Shown: one piece after another, positions 15,752 to 24,726 of the stretch
Layout: each line of letters starts with the position of its first letter
How positions within the stretch are numbered: the first letter of the stretch is position 1
DNA from: JASHPR01 sp963844655
GTDB taxonomy: Bacteria > Actinomycetota > Actinomycetes > Streptosporangiales > Streptosporangiaceae
Reading direction: 5' to 3'
Assembly (NCBI GenBank): GCA_963844655.1
Contig: CAWJPA010000007.1
Coordinates: 434,001-498,000 of the forward strand
Length of the DNA: 64,000 bases
The notes under the pieces: model-generated
The model's database searches: none
The model's input: the letters and a program-made list of their open reading frames with translations, nothing else
What the model was told of the DNA's origin: nothing
Position numbers and translations under genes: made by a program

Positions 15752-17491
15752 ATGGGTAACCGGTTCCGGCGGGTCATCCCGCTCGGTATCGCCGGAGTCA
15801 TCGTCGCCGCCGGCGCCGGCACGGCCTACGCCGCGATATCCCGGCCGGGCCCGGCCTACCGGCTGGCCACCGTGACCCCGTCCGAGGTCACGGCCGCCCT
15901 GCACGAGGTCGGCACGCTGAACCCGGTGCAGCAGGCCGACGTCCCGTTCGCGGTCAGCGGCACGGTGACATCCGTGGCGGTCCAGCCGGGCCAGCACGTC
16001 GGCGCCGGGCAGAAGCTCGGCTCGCTCGACACCACCGCGCTCCAGGCGCAGCTCACCGCGGCGCAGTCCACGCTGGCCAGCGCGAACTTGCAGGTCCACA
16101 ACGACGAGTTCAGCGAGAACGCGGCCGCGAGCAGCAGTTCCTCGCAGCCGTCGGGGTCGGGGTCGGCACCGTCCACGTCGGCATCGTCGCATCCGTCAGC
16201 CCCGTCGGTGTCGTCGCTGCGGCCACTGCAGGAGGCCGTCGTGGCCGCCCAGCGCCGCGCCGACGGCCTGCTCGCGCAGGCCAAGGCCGCTCTCGCCCTG
16301 GCCGGTCACGCCTGCGCCCGGCCGCCCGGGCCCAGCCCCACTCCATCGCCGACCTCTGCTCCTGCGCCGACCGCGACCCCCACCCCGGGCGCGACCCCGT
16401 CCCCGTCAGGAAGCCCAAGCCCCTCAGGCAGCGCAAGCCCGTCCGGGAGCGCGACACCCGCGGGAACCGGATCCGCGGCGCTCGAGGCGGCGGCCGGCGG
16501 CCCGTCGCCGTCGCCCGCCCCGTCGGCCTCCCCTCCGAGCTGCGCGGTGGCCGAGCAACGGGTGCTGAGCCTGGAGACCACGGTGCTGCAGGCGCAGCAG
16601 GCCCTGGGCCGGCGGCTCACCGCGCTCGGCAACGCGCTGGCGCGCGCGGTCGGCGCGTCCGCGTCCGGAGGCGGCCACGGCGACCCGGGCGGGACGAGCG
16701 ACCCCAGCGTGGCCAGCGACCCCAGCGGCGGCAGCGAGGGGGGCGGTGGCGCCGTCCGCGGCGGCGGTGGCAGCGCGCCGGTCAGCGCGGAGCAGCTGGC
16801 CGCCGACCAGGCCGCGGCCGACGCCGCGGCCGCGCAGGTCACCGTCGCGCAGCAGAACCTGGCCGCCGCCAGGCTGGTCAGCCCGGTCAGCGGGACCGTG
16901 ACCGCGGTCGACGTCACCGCGGGCGCGGCCGCCAGCGCGGGCAGCACCGCGTTCGTGATCGCCGGGCTGGACAGCTACGACGTGGTCGCCTCGGTCCCGG
17001 TGACCGACATGCCCGCGCTCAAGGTCGGGCAGCGGGCGAGCGTGCTGCCGAACGGCACCAGCACCCCGGTCAGCGGCACGGTGGTCGCGATCGGGCTGGT
17101 GCCGAACAGCACCGGGTCGACGACGACCTACCCGGTCACGATCGGCCTGGCCGGCCAGCCCGTGGGCCTGCACTCCGGCGGCTTCGCCAGCGTCACGATC
17201 ACCACGGCACACAGCAGCGGGGTCAGCGTGCCCACCTCCGCGATCCACGGGACCGGGCGTTCCGCCACGGTCACCGTGGACGCCGGGGGCCAGGTCCACG
17301 TCACCAACGTCAAGGTCGGCACCATGGGCCCGGTGATGACCCGGATCGTCTCCGGCCTCAAAGCCGGCCAGAAGGTGGTGCTGGCCAACCTGAACCAGCC
17401 GCTGCCCACCAACAACCCGAACGACCAGGGCCCGCCCGGCGGGCCGGGGTTCATCGGCGGCGGCGTGCGCAGCTTCAAGGTTTTCGGCTGA
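15752..17491 (+). CDS. Efflux adaptor (MacA/HlyD-like), second copy with Pro/Ser-rich insert
   Basis: 579 residues from ATG 15752; a GAGGAGCG site lies upstream. There is an N-terminal membrane anchor (about 8-27), then a lipoyl half (GTLNPVQQADVPFAVSG...VAVQPGQHVGAGQKL) and a helical hairpin. The hairpin is interrupted by a long low-complexity region (about 125-345) rich in PSPTPSGSA-type repeats. The second lipoyl half is ARLVSPVSGTVTAVDVTAGA, and the barrel domain ends the protein. It is a divergent paralogue of the first adaptor, 29 bases after the permease. The disordered insert may span the thick cell wall. Having two adaptors for one ABC pair is unusual. Confidence 0.85.
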   Translation: MGNRFRRVIPLGIAGVIVAAGAGTAYAAISRPGPAYRLATVTPSEVTAALHEVGTLNPVQQADVPFAVSGTVTSVAVQPGQHVGAGQKLGSLDTTALQAQLTAAQSTLASANLQVHNDEFSENAAASSSSSQPSGSGSAPSTSASSHPSAPSVSSLRPLQEAVVAAQRRADGLLAQAKAALALAGHACARPPGPSPTPSPTSAPAPTATPTPGATPSPSGSPSPSGSASPSGSATPAGTGSAALEAAAGGPSPSPAPSASPPSCAVAEQRVLSLETTVLQAQQALGRRLTALGNALARAVGASASGGGHGDPGGTSDPSVASDPSGGSEGGGGAVRGGGGSAPVSAEQLAADQAAADAAAAQVTVAQQNLAAARLVSPVSGTVTAVDVTAGAAASAGSTAFVIAGLDSYDVVASVPVTDMPALKVGQRASVLPNGTSTPVSGTVVAIGLVPNSTGSTTTYPVTIGLAGQPVGLHSGGFASVTITTAHSSGVSVPTSAIHGTGRSATVTVDAGGQVHVTNVKVGTMGPVMTRIVSGLKAGQKVVLANLNQPLPTNNPNDQGPPGGPGFIGGGVRSFKVFG

Positions 17492-17681
17492 CCCGGCCTG
17501 GCCGGGGCCACCATTACCGGCAGGCATGGCAGGTAGCAGGCGCGCCGATGGTGCGGGCGGGATGGGCGCCGTTTAGGGCGCCGGCTTCGGGTAGCGGGCA
17601 GTCCACCGGGCGTGGCGCCCGTGTCACAACTGGCCTTCGATGCGCGCGTCACCCGGGACGACGCGAGCAGAGGAGCCAGCC

Positions 17682-19181
17682 ATGGCAGGTGCCAACCAGC
17701 GGCCCATGACGGCGGCGGGCCGCCCGCAGACTCCATCACCGGCGGCGGGCCGCCCGCAGACTCCATCACCGGCGGCCGGGCTCGTGGCCCGCCTGGACCG
17801 GCTGCCCCGGCGGGCCGTCGGCTTCGCCGCGACCGGCATCGCGGGCCTGGCCATGTTCACGGTCTTCTACTGCAACTTCGACCCGAACGTGTCGTTCATC
17901 CAGACCTGCACGCAGATCCGGCCGGGCTGCACGCCAGAGAATGCGCAGAGCTCGCTCACGCTGCCGGTGTGCCTGTTCCTGGCCGGCTATCTGCTCGGCG
18001 GGCTGACCGTCGCGCCCCTGTCCGACCGGTTCGGGCGCCGCCGGCTGATGGCCGTGGCGCTGGTCTTCGCCCTGGCCGGCTCGCTGGTCACCGCGCTGGC
18101 CGGCACCTACGCCGTGTTCGTCGCCGGGCGCGCGGTCACCGGCGTGGCCATGGGCACGATGCTGTCGGTGGCCAACACCTACGTCGGCGAGATCGCCCCG
18201 GCGCGGGCCCGCGCACGGTACACCGCCAGGACCTTCGTGCTGTGCGCGCTGGGCGCGACCTGCGGCATCGGGATCGGGCTGCTGCTCACCACGCCCGCCG
18301 CGCCATGGCCGCAGGGCCTGCCCGTCGCGCTGGCCGGTCCCGGGTTCGACGCGGGCTGGCGATGGGTGTACGCGATCGCGGTGGCACTGGCCGCGGCCGG
18401 GCTGCTGGCCCTGCTGCGGCTGCCCGAGTCGCCCCGCTGGCTGATCGAGCACGGCCGGACGTCCGAGGCCGAAGACGTCGTGACCCGGCTGGAGCAGCGG
18501 GCCCTGCGGCGCGGTCCGCTGCCCGAGCCCACGGCCCAGGCCGCGCTGCCCGAGCACGTCAAGGGCAAGACGGCGCTGCTGGAGCTGGTCAGCGAGCCGC
18601 GGTACCGCAACCGCATGCTCCTGCTGTTCGCGATGTGGTTCACCGGCTACGCGACCGTGTTCGCGTACTCGACCAGCTCGACCGTGGTGCTGACCAGCCT
18701 GCACTTCACCGCTCCGGTGGCCGGGATGATCTCGGCCGTAGGCGGTCTCGGCTTCTTCGTCCAGGCGCTGTTCTCGGCGCGGTGGTCCGAGTCGCTGGAA
18801 CGGCGGTACTGGCTGCCGGTCGGGGCCGCGCTCACCCTCCTCGGCGCCGTGATGATCGCCACCCTGGGTGGCCGGGGCCTCGTCTGGGCCCTGGCCGGTT
18901 CGTTCGTGGTGTTCTTCGGCTTCAACGTCTGGGTCCCGCCCACGTTCGCACTGACCGCCGAGTGCTTCCCCACCCGCATCAGGTCGGCCGGGTTCGGGCT
19001 GGTCGACGGGCTGGCCGTGTCCGGCGGCGCCGTGGGCGTGCTGGTGATCGCGCCGCTGGTGCCGCACCTGAGCTCGCTGCAGGCCCTGCTGCTGATCTCC
19101 GGGTTCCTGGTGCTGGCCGCCGTCCTGGCCCAGTTCACGCCCCGTGCGCGCAACCGGGCCCTGGAGGATCTGTCGCCCTGA
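17682..19181 (+). CDS. MFS transporter, sugar-porter-like
   Basis: 499 residues from ATG 17682 with AGGAG 6 bases upstream. There are about 12 membrane segments. The motif APLSDRFGRRRLM after TM2, the central PESPRWL, and AECFPTRIRSAGFG near TM11 are typical of the sugar/metabolite:H+ symporter branch of the MFS. The N-terminal 30 residues contain a duplicated decapeptide (AAGRPQTPSP) from a 30-bp DNA repeat and are probably disordered. Substrate unknown. It ends one base before the stop of the convergent aldehyde dehydrogenase. Confidence 0.88.
   Translation: MAGANQRPMTAAGRPQTPSPAAGRPQTPSPAAGLVARLDRLPRRAVGFAATGIAGLAMFTVFYCNFDPNVSFIQTCTQIRPGCTPENAQSSLTLPVCLFLAGYLLGGLTVAPLSDRFGRRRLMAVALVFALAGSLVTALAGTYAVFVAGRAVTGVAMGTMLSVANTYVGEIAPARARARYTARTFVLCALGATCGIGIGLLLTTPAAPWPQGLPVALAGPGFDAGWRWVYAIAVALAAAGLLALLRLPESPRWLIEHGRTSEAEDVVTRLEQRALRRGPLPEPTAQAALPEHVKGKTALLELVSEPRYRNRMLLLFAMWFTGYATVFAYSTSSTVVLTSLHFTAPVAGMISAVGGLGFFVQALFSARWSESLERRYWLPVGAALTLLGAVMIATLGGRGLVWALAGSFVVFFGFNVWVPPTFALTAECFPTRIRSAGFGLVDGLAVSGGAVGVLVIAPLVPHLSSLQALLLISGFLVLAAVLAQFTPRARNRALEDLSP
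17711..17770 (+). repeat. 30-bp tandem repeat, two copies
   Basis: Two identical 30-bp copies (17711-17740, 17741-17770) followed by the start of a third. In frame, they encode AAGRPQTPSP twice at the N-terminus of the MFS protein. Such a repeat can change copy number by slippage without breaking the frame. Confidence 0.9.
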
Positions 19182-20706
19182 TCACCCGAGCGTGAACGGG
19201 TCCCGGGTGCCGCCGGTGAGCTCGACCCAGATCGCCTTGGTCTGGGTGTACTCATGGACCGCGTCGATGCCGTTCTCCCGGCCGACGCCGCTCAGGCCGT
19301 AACCGCCGAACGGGACGTCAGGCCCGACCACCCGGTAGGCGTTGATCCACACCGTCCCGGCCTTCAGCGCGTGCGCGACCCGGTGCCCGCGGTGGATGTC
19401 CTTGGTCCACACCGCCCCGGCCAGCCCGTACCTGGTGCCGTTGGCCAGCGCGATGGCCTCATCCTCGGTGTCGAACGGCATCACGGACAGCACCGGCCCG
19501 AACACCTCCTCGCAGGCCACGGTCATCTCCGGGGTGACCCCGGTCAGCACCGTGGGCTGGACGAAAAACCCGCCGAGCTCGGTGACGGCCGCGCCGCCCG
19601 CGGCCACGTTCGCGCCCTGCTCGGCCGCGGAGGAGAAAAACGACAGCACCTTCTCGTATTGGGGCTGGTTGGCCAGCGGCCCCATCTCGGTGTCGGCCGC
19701 AGCCGGGTCGCCCACCTTGATCGTCTCGGCCCGGGCCGAGATCTTGCTGACCAGCTCGTCGTGCACCGACCGCTCGACCAGCAGCCGGGAGCCGGCCATG
19801 CAGGTCTGGCCGGTGGCCGCGAACACGCCCGCGATCACGCCGTTGGCGGCCGCGGCGAGGTCGGCGTCGGCGAACACCACGTGCGCGGACTTGCCGCCCA
19901 GCTCCAGCACCGTGCCGGTGATGTTGGCCGCCGCGGCCTTGGCCACCTCGGCGCCGACCCGGGTCGACCCGGTGAACGCGATCTTGTCGATCGCCGGGGT
20001 GCCCGGCCAGGGCCTGGCCCACGGCCGGGCCGAAGCCGCTGACCACGTTGAACACCCCGGCCGGGACCCCGGCCTCCTCGATCCGGACGGCGAGCTCGAT
20101 CGCGGAGACCGGCGTGTAGTCGCTCGGCTTGGCCACCACCGTGCAGCCCGCGGCCAGCGCCGGCGCGAGCTTCCAGCACAGCAGCAGCAGCGGCGAGTTC
20201 CAGGGCACGATCGCGGCCACCACGCCCGCCGGCTCGCGCCGGGTGTACACGAGGAAGTTCGGCTTGTCGGTCGGGATCGTGGTGCCCTCGAGCTTGTCGG
20301 CCAGCCCGGCGAAGTAGTAGAACCACTCGGGGATCGTGGCCAGCTGCCCGCGCATCTCCCTGGCCAGCTTCCCGGTGTCGCGGGTCTCCAGCCCGGCCAG
20401 GTAGTCGGCGTCCCTGGCGATGATGTCGCCGACCTTGCGCAGCAGCCGGGCCCGGCCGAACCCGGTGAGCTTCCCCCACGGCCCGGCCAGCGCGTCCCGG
20501 GCGGCGGCCACGGCCAGGTCGACGTCGCCGGCACCGGCGTCGGGGGCGGTGGCCCACGGCTGGCCGCGGAACGGGTCGACGGTCTCAAACTTCCGTGCCG
20601 TTACGCTCTCCACCCGCCGGCCCCCGATGACCATCGGGAAATGTGGCAGCGGCTCGGTGCCGGAGGCAGGCGTGGCCCCGGGGCCGGTCTGGCTCTGTGT
20701 GGTCAT
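19182..20706 (-). pseudogene. Aldehyde dehydrogenase, interrupted by one +1 frameshift
   Basis: The ATG at 20706 begins MTTQSQTGPGATP and the frame stays open through VVAAIVPWNSPLLLLCWKLAP to QALAGHP. The protein then continues in another frame from AIDKIAFTGSTRVGAEVAKA to the stop at 19182. Removing one base in the G4 run at 19996-19999 restores 508 codons including the stop, a normal length. The catalytic elements are intact: LELGGKSAHVVF (Glu), GQTCMAGSRLLVE (Cys), EVFGPVLSVMPF. It belongs to the NAD(P)-dependent ALDH superfamily (betaine/amino-aldehyde-like group). This could be a sequencing error in a homopolymer or a real recent mutation. It is convergent with the MFS gene. Confidence 0.85.
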
Positions 20707-20820
20707 GGGAGTCCCCTTTGCGTGGTCACGGTGGCACGGGCCGGAGCGTAACGGCTCATCAATGGCGATGCTAAGACGGCGACCGGCCGGTGCCGTCGCA
20801 ACGTAAGCCACAATGTGCCG

Positions 20821-21540
20821 ATGCGAGCGTTCATGCCCCGCCCGGAGACCGGCCGTGTGTTCACCGTCCGTCAGCAGGTCAGGAACACCGACGTGACCCC
20901 GTCGGGCCGGCTGCGGTTCGACGCGCTCGCCCGTTACCTGCAGCTCGCCGCCGAGGACGACCTCGCCGACGCGGGCTGGGACGAGCCTTACGGCTGGCTG
21001 ATGCGCAAGATCACGGTCACCGTCCGTGAGTTCCCGCGGCTGGGCCGCCGGGTCGAGCTGCACACGTTCTGCTCGGGCACCGGGCCGCGCTGGGCGGAGC
21101 GGACCACGACCGTGGCCGGGCCGGACGGTGAGCTCGCCCAGTCCACGGCCGTGTGGGCGGCGGTGTCCCGCACGGACGGCCGCCCGGTCCCGCTGGGGCC
21201 GGAGTTCCACCGGCTGTACGGCGCCGCGGCCCAGGGCCGCAGTGCATCGGTGCGGCTGTCGCACCCGAGGCCGCCCGCTTCGCCCGCGGGCCGGCCCTGG
21301 CCGGTGCGGGCCAGCGACCTCGACCCGGCCGGCCACGTAAACAACGCCATCCACTGGGCGGCGGTCGAGGACGTGCTGGCCGGGCTGGACTGGCTGCCGG
21401 GCGCGGCCGAGCTCGAGTACCACCGGGAGATCCTGCCGGGCTGCGCGCCGTGCCTGGCGGCCGTCGCCGAGCCGGAGCAGGTGATGATCTGGCTGCTGGA
21501 CGGCACGCAGCGGCTCGCGTCAGCGCGGCTTCTTCCGTGA
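20821..21540 (+). CDS. Acyl-ACP thioesterase (FatA/FatB-type, bacterial)
   Basis: 239 residues from ATG 20821 (GTG 20815 is an alternative). It has a double hot-dog fold: the first half is FTVRQQVRNTDVTPSGRL...RYLQLAAEDD, and the second carries the catalytic ASDLDPAGHVNNAIHW (DxxxHxNN type, conserved Asn and His). The family releases fatty acids from acyl carrier protein. It is divergent from the aldehyde dehydrogenase, 114 bases between starts; a role in making or handling fatty aldehydes/acids together is possible but not shown. Its end overlaps the convergent DUF1003 gene by 21 bases. Confidence 0.83.
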   Translation: MRAFMPRPETGRVFTVRQQVRNTDVTPSGRLRFDALARYLQLAAEDDLADAGWDEPYGWLMRKITVTVREFPRLGRRVELHTFCSGTGPRWAERTTTVAGPDGELAQSTAVWAAVSRTDGRPVPLGPEFHRLYGAAAQGRSASVRLSHPRPPASPAGRPWPVRASDLDPAGHVNNAIHWAAVEDVLAGLDWLPGAAELEYHREILPGCAPCLAAVAEPEQVMIWLLDGTQRLASARLLP

Positions 21541-22035
21541 CGGCCGGTCGGCGATCAGCTTCTCCAGGTGGTCCATCCGGTTGTCCAGGTCCTCGGTGGT
21601 GACCACGTCGGCCAGGGCGAGGCGGACGGCCGCGAGCTCCCTGGCCAGAAACTCGGTGTCAGCCTGGGTCCTGGCCGCCACCTCCCGGTCGCGCTCGATG
21701 CTGGCCCGGTCCCTGTCGTCCTGCCGGTTCTGGGCCAGCAGGATCAGCGGGGCCGCGTAGGCCGCCTGCGTGGAGAAGGCCAGGTTGAGCAGGATAAACG
21801 GATACGGGTCCCAGTGGTTGACGAGTCCCACGGTGTTGAGCGCGATCCAGATGACGACGAGCACGGTCTGGCCGACGAGGAAGCGGCCGGTGCCGAGGGT
21901 CCTGGCGATGCTCTCGGAGAACCGGCCGAAGGCATCCGAGTCGTACCTGGCGCCCACGCGAGGCCCCACGCCCCGGGGGGAGCTCAGGTCGGAGCGGTCA
22001 CCGAAGCGGATCGGCGTGCGCAGCTGCATCCTCAT
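21520..22035 (-). CDS. DUF1003 membrane protein
   Basis: 171 residues. It has two membrane segments (about 53-70 FLVGQTVLVVIWIALNTVG and 80-100 ILLNLAFSTQAAYAAPLILL) and then a charged helix NRQDDRDRASIERDREVAARTQADTEFL. That is the standard DUF1003 pattern. The C-terminus is a coiled coil ending in a basic tail. Its ATG overlaps the stop of the MgtE/CBS gene (ATGA). The two families often occur together, suggesting a shared role in ion homeostasis; the exact role is unknown. Confidence 0.9.
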   Translation of the reverse strand: MRMQLRTPIRFGDRSDLSSPRGVGPRVGARYDSDAFGRFSESIARTLGTGRFLVGQTVLVVIWIALNTVGLVNHWDPYPFILLNLAFSTQAAYAAPLILLAQNRQDDRDRASIERDREVAARTQADTEFLARELAAVRLALADVVTTEDLDNRMDHLEKLIADRPSRKKPR

Positions 22036-23237
22036 GTGGCCTCCCCCTTCCGCCAGCCCGGGGGCAGGATCCGGTCCAGGACGTCGTCGACGGTGACCGC
22101 GCCGAGCAGGCGGCCGTTCTCGTCGCACACGGCGACGCCGATCAGGTTGTACGCGGCCATGCGCCGGGCCACTTCCTTCTCGGTCAGGTCCGGCCGGATG
22201 AAGGTGCTCTCCTCGATGCACTCGCTGACGCTGGCTCCGGGGGGCTGGCGCAGCAGCCGCTGGAACCCGACCGTGCCGAGGTAACGCCCGGTGGGCGTGA
22301 TCGAGGGCGGCTCGCACACGTAAACCTGCGCGGCCGTGGTCGGGGCCATCTCGGGATCGCGGATCTCGGCCAGCACCTCGGCCACGGGCGTGTCGGGCGG
22401 GACGATCAGCGGGCGCGAGGTCATCAGCCCGCCCGCGGTGGTGGCGTCGTAGCGCAGCAGCCGGCGCAGGTCGCCTGCTTCCACGGTCTCCATCGCCGCC
22501 AGCAGCCGTTCCCGCTGCTCGGGCGCCATCTCGGCGAGCAGGTCCGCGGCGTCGTCGGGTTCCATCTCCTCGACCACGTCGGCCGTGCGCTCCAGGCCGA
22601 GCCCGCCCAGCAGCCGGATCTGGTCCTGCTCGGGCATCTCCTCCAGCAGGTCGGCCAGCTCTTCGTCCTGCAGCGCCTCGACGAGCTCGTGCCGGCGCAG
22701 GACCGGCAGGGCCTCGACCGCGTTGGCGAGATCGGTGGGGTGCATCTCCCGCAACTGGATGAGCTGCTCGGCGAGGGCACCCGCCTTGAACAGCTCGGGG
22801 TACTTGTCCCACGGCTCGATGGTGGTGGAGCTGTGCCGCAGGCCGAGGCGGCTGTGGCTGATGGCCAGCACGGTGACCTCCCAGCCGCCGCGCCGCAGCT
22901 CGGAGGGGTTGATGCCGATGTCCATCACGCGCCCGGACCCGGCGGGCTGGCCGTAGAGCTCGGAGGCCAGGAGCTCCCCGGTCCGCCGGCTGAACCGTCT
23001 CAGGTCGACCGTGCCGCCCTTGAGGTGGGCGCCGTCGATGGAGATCTCGGCGACCCGGCCCAGGTTGACGAAGATCTGCCGCCGCTGCAGCGTGACGACC
23101 AGGCCGAGGACCCAGGGCGGGTCGCCGCCCGCGGTCGGCAGGATCACGACATCCCTGATCCGGCCGATGGACATGCCGTCGCTGTCCAGCAGCTGGCGGC
23201 TGGTCAGCCGCGACGTGAAGACGGGCCCGTCGGTCAT
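22032..23237 (-). CDS. Soluble MgtE-N / CBS-pair protein with PRC-barrel-like N-terminus
   Basis: 401 residues from ATG 23237 (upstream ATG 23273 possible). The first 90 residues look like a PRC barrel (LTSRQLLDSDGMSIGRIRDVVI). Residues about 150-270 are the helical MgtE N domain with repeated LLEEMPEQDQIRLLGGL-type superhelical motifs. A CBS pair at about 275-395 follows (GGLMTSRPLIVPPDTPVAEVLAEI; YNLIGVAVCDENGRLLGAVTVDDVLD). The transmembrane magnesium channel of true MgtE is absent. It probably acts as a cytosolic Mg2+/nucleotide sensor for a partner membrane protein, and DUF1003 is the overlapping neighbour. Upstream (64 bases) is an APC permease. Confidence 0.88.
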   Translation of the reverse strand: MTDGPVFTSRLTSRQLLDSDGMSIGRIRDVVILPTAGGDPPWVLGLVVTLQRRQIFVNLGRVAEISIDGAHLKGGTVDLRRFSRRTGELLASELYGQPAGSGRVMDIGINPSELRRGGWEVTVLAISHSRLGLRHSSTTIEPWDKYPELFKAGALAEQLIQLREMHPTDLANAVEALPVLRRHELVEALQDEELADLLEEMPEQDQIRLLGGLGLERTADVVEEMEPDDAADLLAEMAPEQRERLLAAMETVEAGDLRRLLRYDATTAGGLMTSRPLIVPPDTPVAEVLAEIRDPEMAPTTAAQVYVCEPPSITPTGRYLGTVGFQRLLRQPPGASVSECIEESTFIRPDLTEKEVARRMAAYNLIGVAVCDENGRLLGAVTVDDVLDRILPPGWRKGEAT

Positions 23238-23301
23238 GATCCCAGTAAACGGCAGGCACACAGCCGCTGCCACTCCGGTCTGGCCGCAGGCCGATTGCTG
23301 T

Positions 23302-24726
23302 CTATTTGGGGCTCTCCGCCGAGGCGGCGGGCACGAACACCCGGCCCATGGTCTCGAGGCCAGCGGACCGCCGGGCCCGCAGGATGCCGGCCACCACGGC
23401 CCCGACGCCGAGCCAGCCGAGCGCCACGAACGGCAGCAGGTCGGCCAGCCGATGGGAGCTCGGGTGCAGGATCCCCCACAGCGGGAACAGCAGCAGCACG
23501 GCGGCCGCGGCGGGCACGAGCAGGTGCCGTCCGGGCCGGAACTCGTCCCGGAACTCGGTGCGGAACGCCCGGATGGCCGCGACGTTCACGGCCAGGTAGA
23601 TCAGCACCACCGAGAGCCCGCCCGCGCCGGCCAGGTAGCCGAAGGCGCGGATGCCGCCGTAGCCGTAGGTCAGGGGCAGCCCGATCAGGAGCGCGACCGC
23701 GGCCACGCAGCCGATCGCGGCCACCGGCGTACGGCGGCGGGACAGCCGCGCCAGCGAACCGGGCAGCGCCCGCTCGCGGCCCATGGCGAACAGCACCCGG
23801 ATGGCCGCGTTGAGCACGGCGACCACAAAGCCGAGGCCGGTGAGCATGACCACCAGGTCGATGGCCCACAGCACCGACGGCGACCAGAACTGGCCGGTGA
23901 GCTGGCCCAGCGGGCTGCTGACGACGCCGCGCAGGCCCTGCCGTCCCAGGCCGAACACCTCGGCCAGGACCACGAGCAGGTAGAAGGCCCCGGTCACGAT
24001 CACGATGCCGATCGTGCTCGCCGGGATCGAGCGGCGGCTGTCCCGCGCCTCCTCGCCGAGCGAGGCGGCCGCCTCGTAGCCGGCGAACGCGGTGATTCCG
24101 TAGATCATCGCGTTCGTGATGTCGGTGAGCCGGTGGTGCGGCGACGAGGCCGGCGAGAGGACGGCCGCCGAGTAGTGCGCGGGCCCGATCCTGATCATTA
24201 CCGTGATGGCCAGGGCCGCGATCACGGCCACTTCGACGCCGACCAGGACCAGGTCGACCGCGGACGAGGCCGCGATGCCCACGTAGGCGACCACGGCCGC
24301 CGCGGCCAGAATGATCACGAACAGCACCGAGCCGCTGACGGCCACGTGCGGCCCGTCGTGCAGCAGCTGCGATGCGTACGCGCTGGTCAGCGCGATCCCG
24401 GCGGGCACGTACAGCGCGTAGGCGAAGACCATCATCCACCCGGTCAGGAACCCCCCGACCTGGCCCAGGCCACGGCTGTTGTAGGTGTACAGCGAGCCGG
24501 CCGCGGGCAGGCGGCGGGCGAACTCCGCGATGCTGCTGGCGCAGCACAGCGACGCGGCGAACGCGATGAGCACGACCAAAGGGGCCGCGAACCCGGCGTA
24601 GGCCAGGACGATGACCAGCCCGCCCACGACCGCGCCCGCCGGGGCCACATTGCTCGCGCCGAACGCGATGACCCGCACCGGTCCCACGATCCCGGAGGCC
24701 AGCCCGGGCGCCTTGCCCACGCTCAT
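23302..24726 (-). CDS. APC-superfamily amino-acid permease
   Basis: 474 residues with 12 probable membrane segments. The conserved first-helix GASNVAPAGAVVGG replaces the usual GxxIGxGIF glycine loop, and FAGYEAAASLGEEARDSRRSIP is the APC consensus after TM6. Substrate unknown; the weak TM1 motif fits the large heterogeneous group of actinobacterial APC transporters. The start overlaps the SulP stop (ATGA), so it is in the same operon as SulP, MgtE/CBS and DUF1003. Confidence 0.87.
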   Translation of the reverse strand: MSVGKAPGLASGIVGPVRVIAFGASNVAPAGAVVGGLVIVLAYAGFAAPLVVLIAFAASLCCASSIAEFARRLPAAGSLYTYNSRGLGQVGGFLTGWMMVFAYALYVPAGIALTSAYASQLLHDGPHVAVSGSVLFVIILAAAAVVAYVGIAASSAVDLVLVGVEVAVIAALAITVMIRIGPAHYSAAVLSPASSPHHRLTDITNAMIYGITAFAGYEAAASLGEEARDSRRSIPASTIGIVIVTGAFYLLVVLAEVFGLGRQGLRGVVSSPLGQLTGQFWSPSVLWAIDLVVMLTGLGFVVAVLNAAIRVLFAMGRERALPGSLARLSRRRTPVAAIGCVAAVALLIGLPLTYGYGGIRAFGYLAGAGGLSVVLIYLAVNVAAIRAFRTEFRDEFRPGRHLLVPAAAAVLLLFPLWGILHPSSHRLADLLPFVALGWLGVGAVVAGILRARRSAGLETMGRVFVPAASAESPK

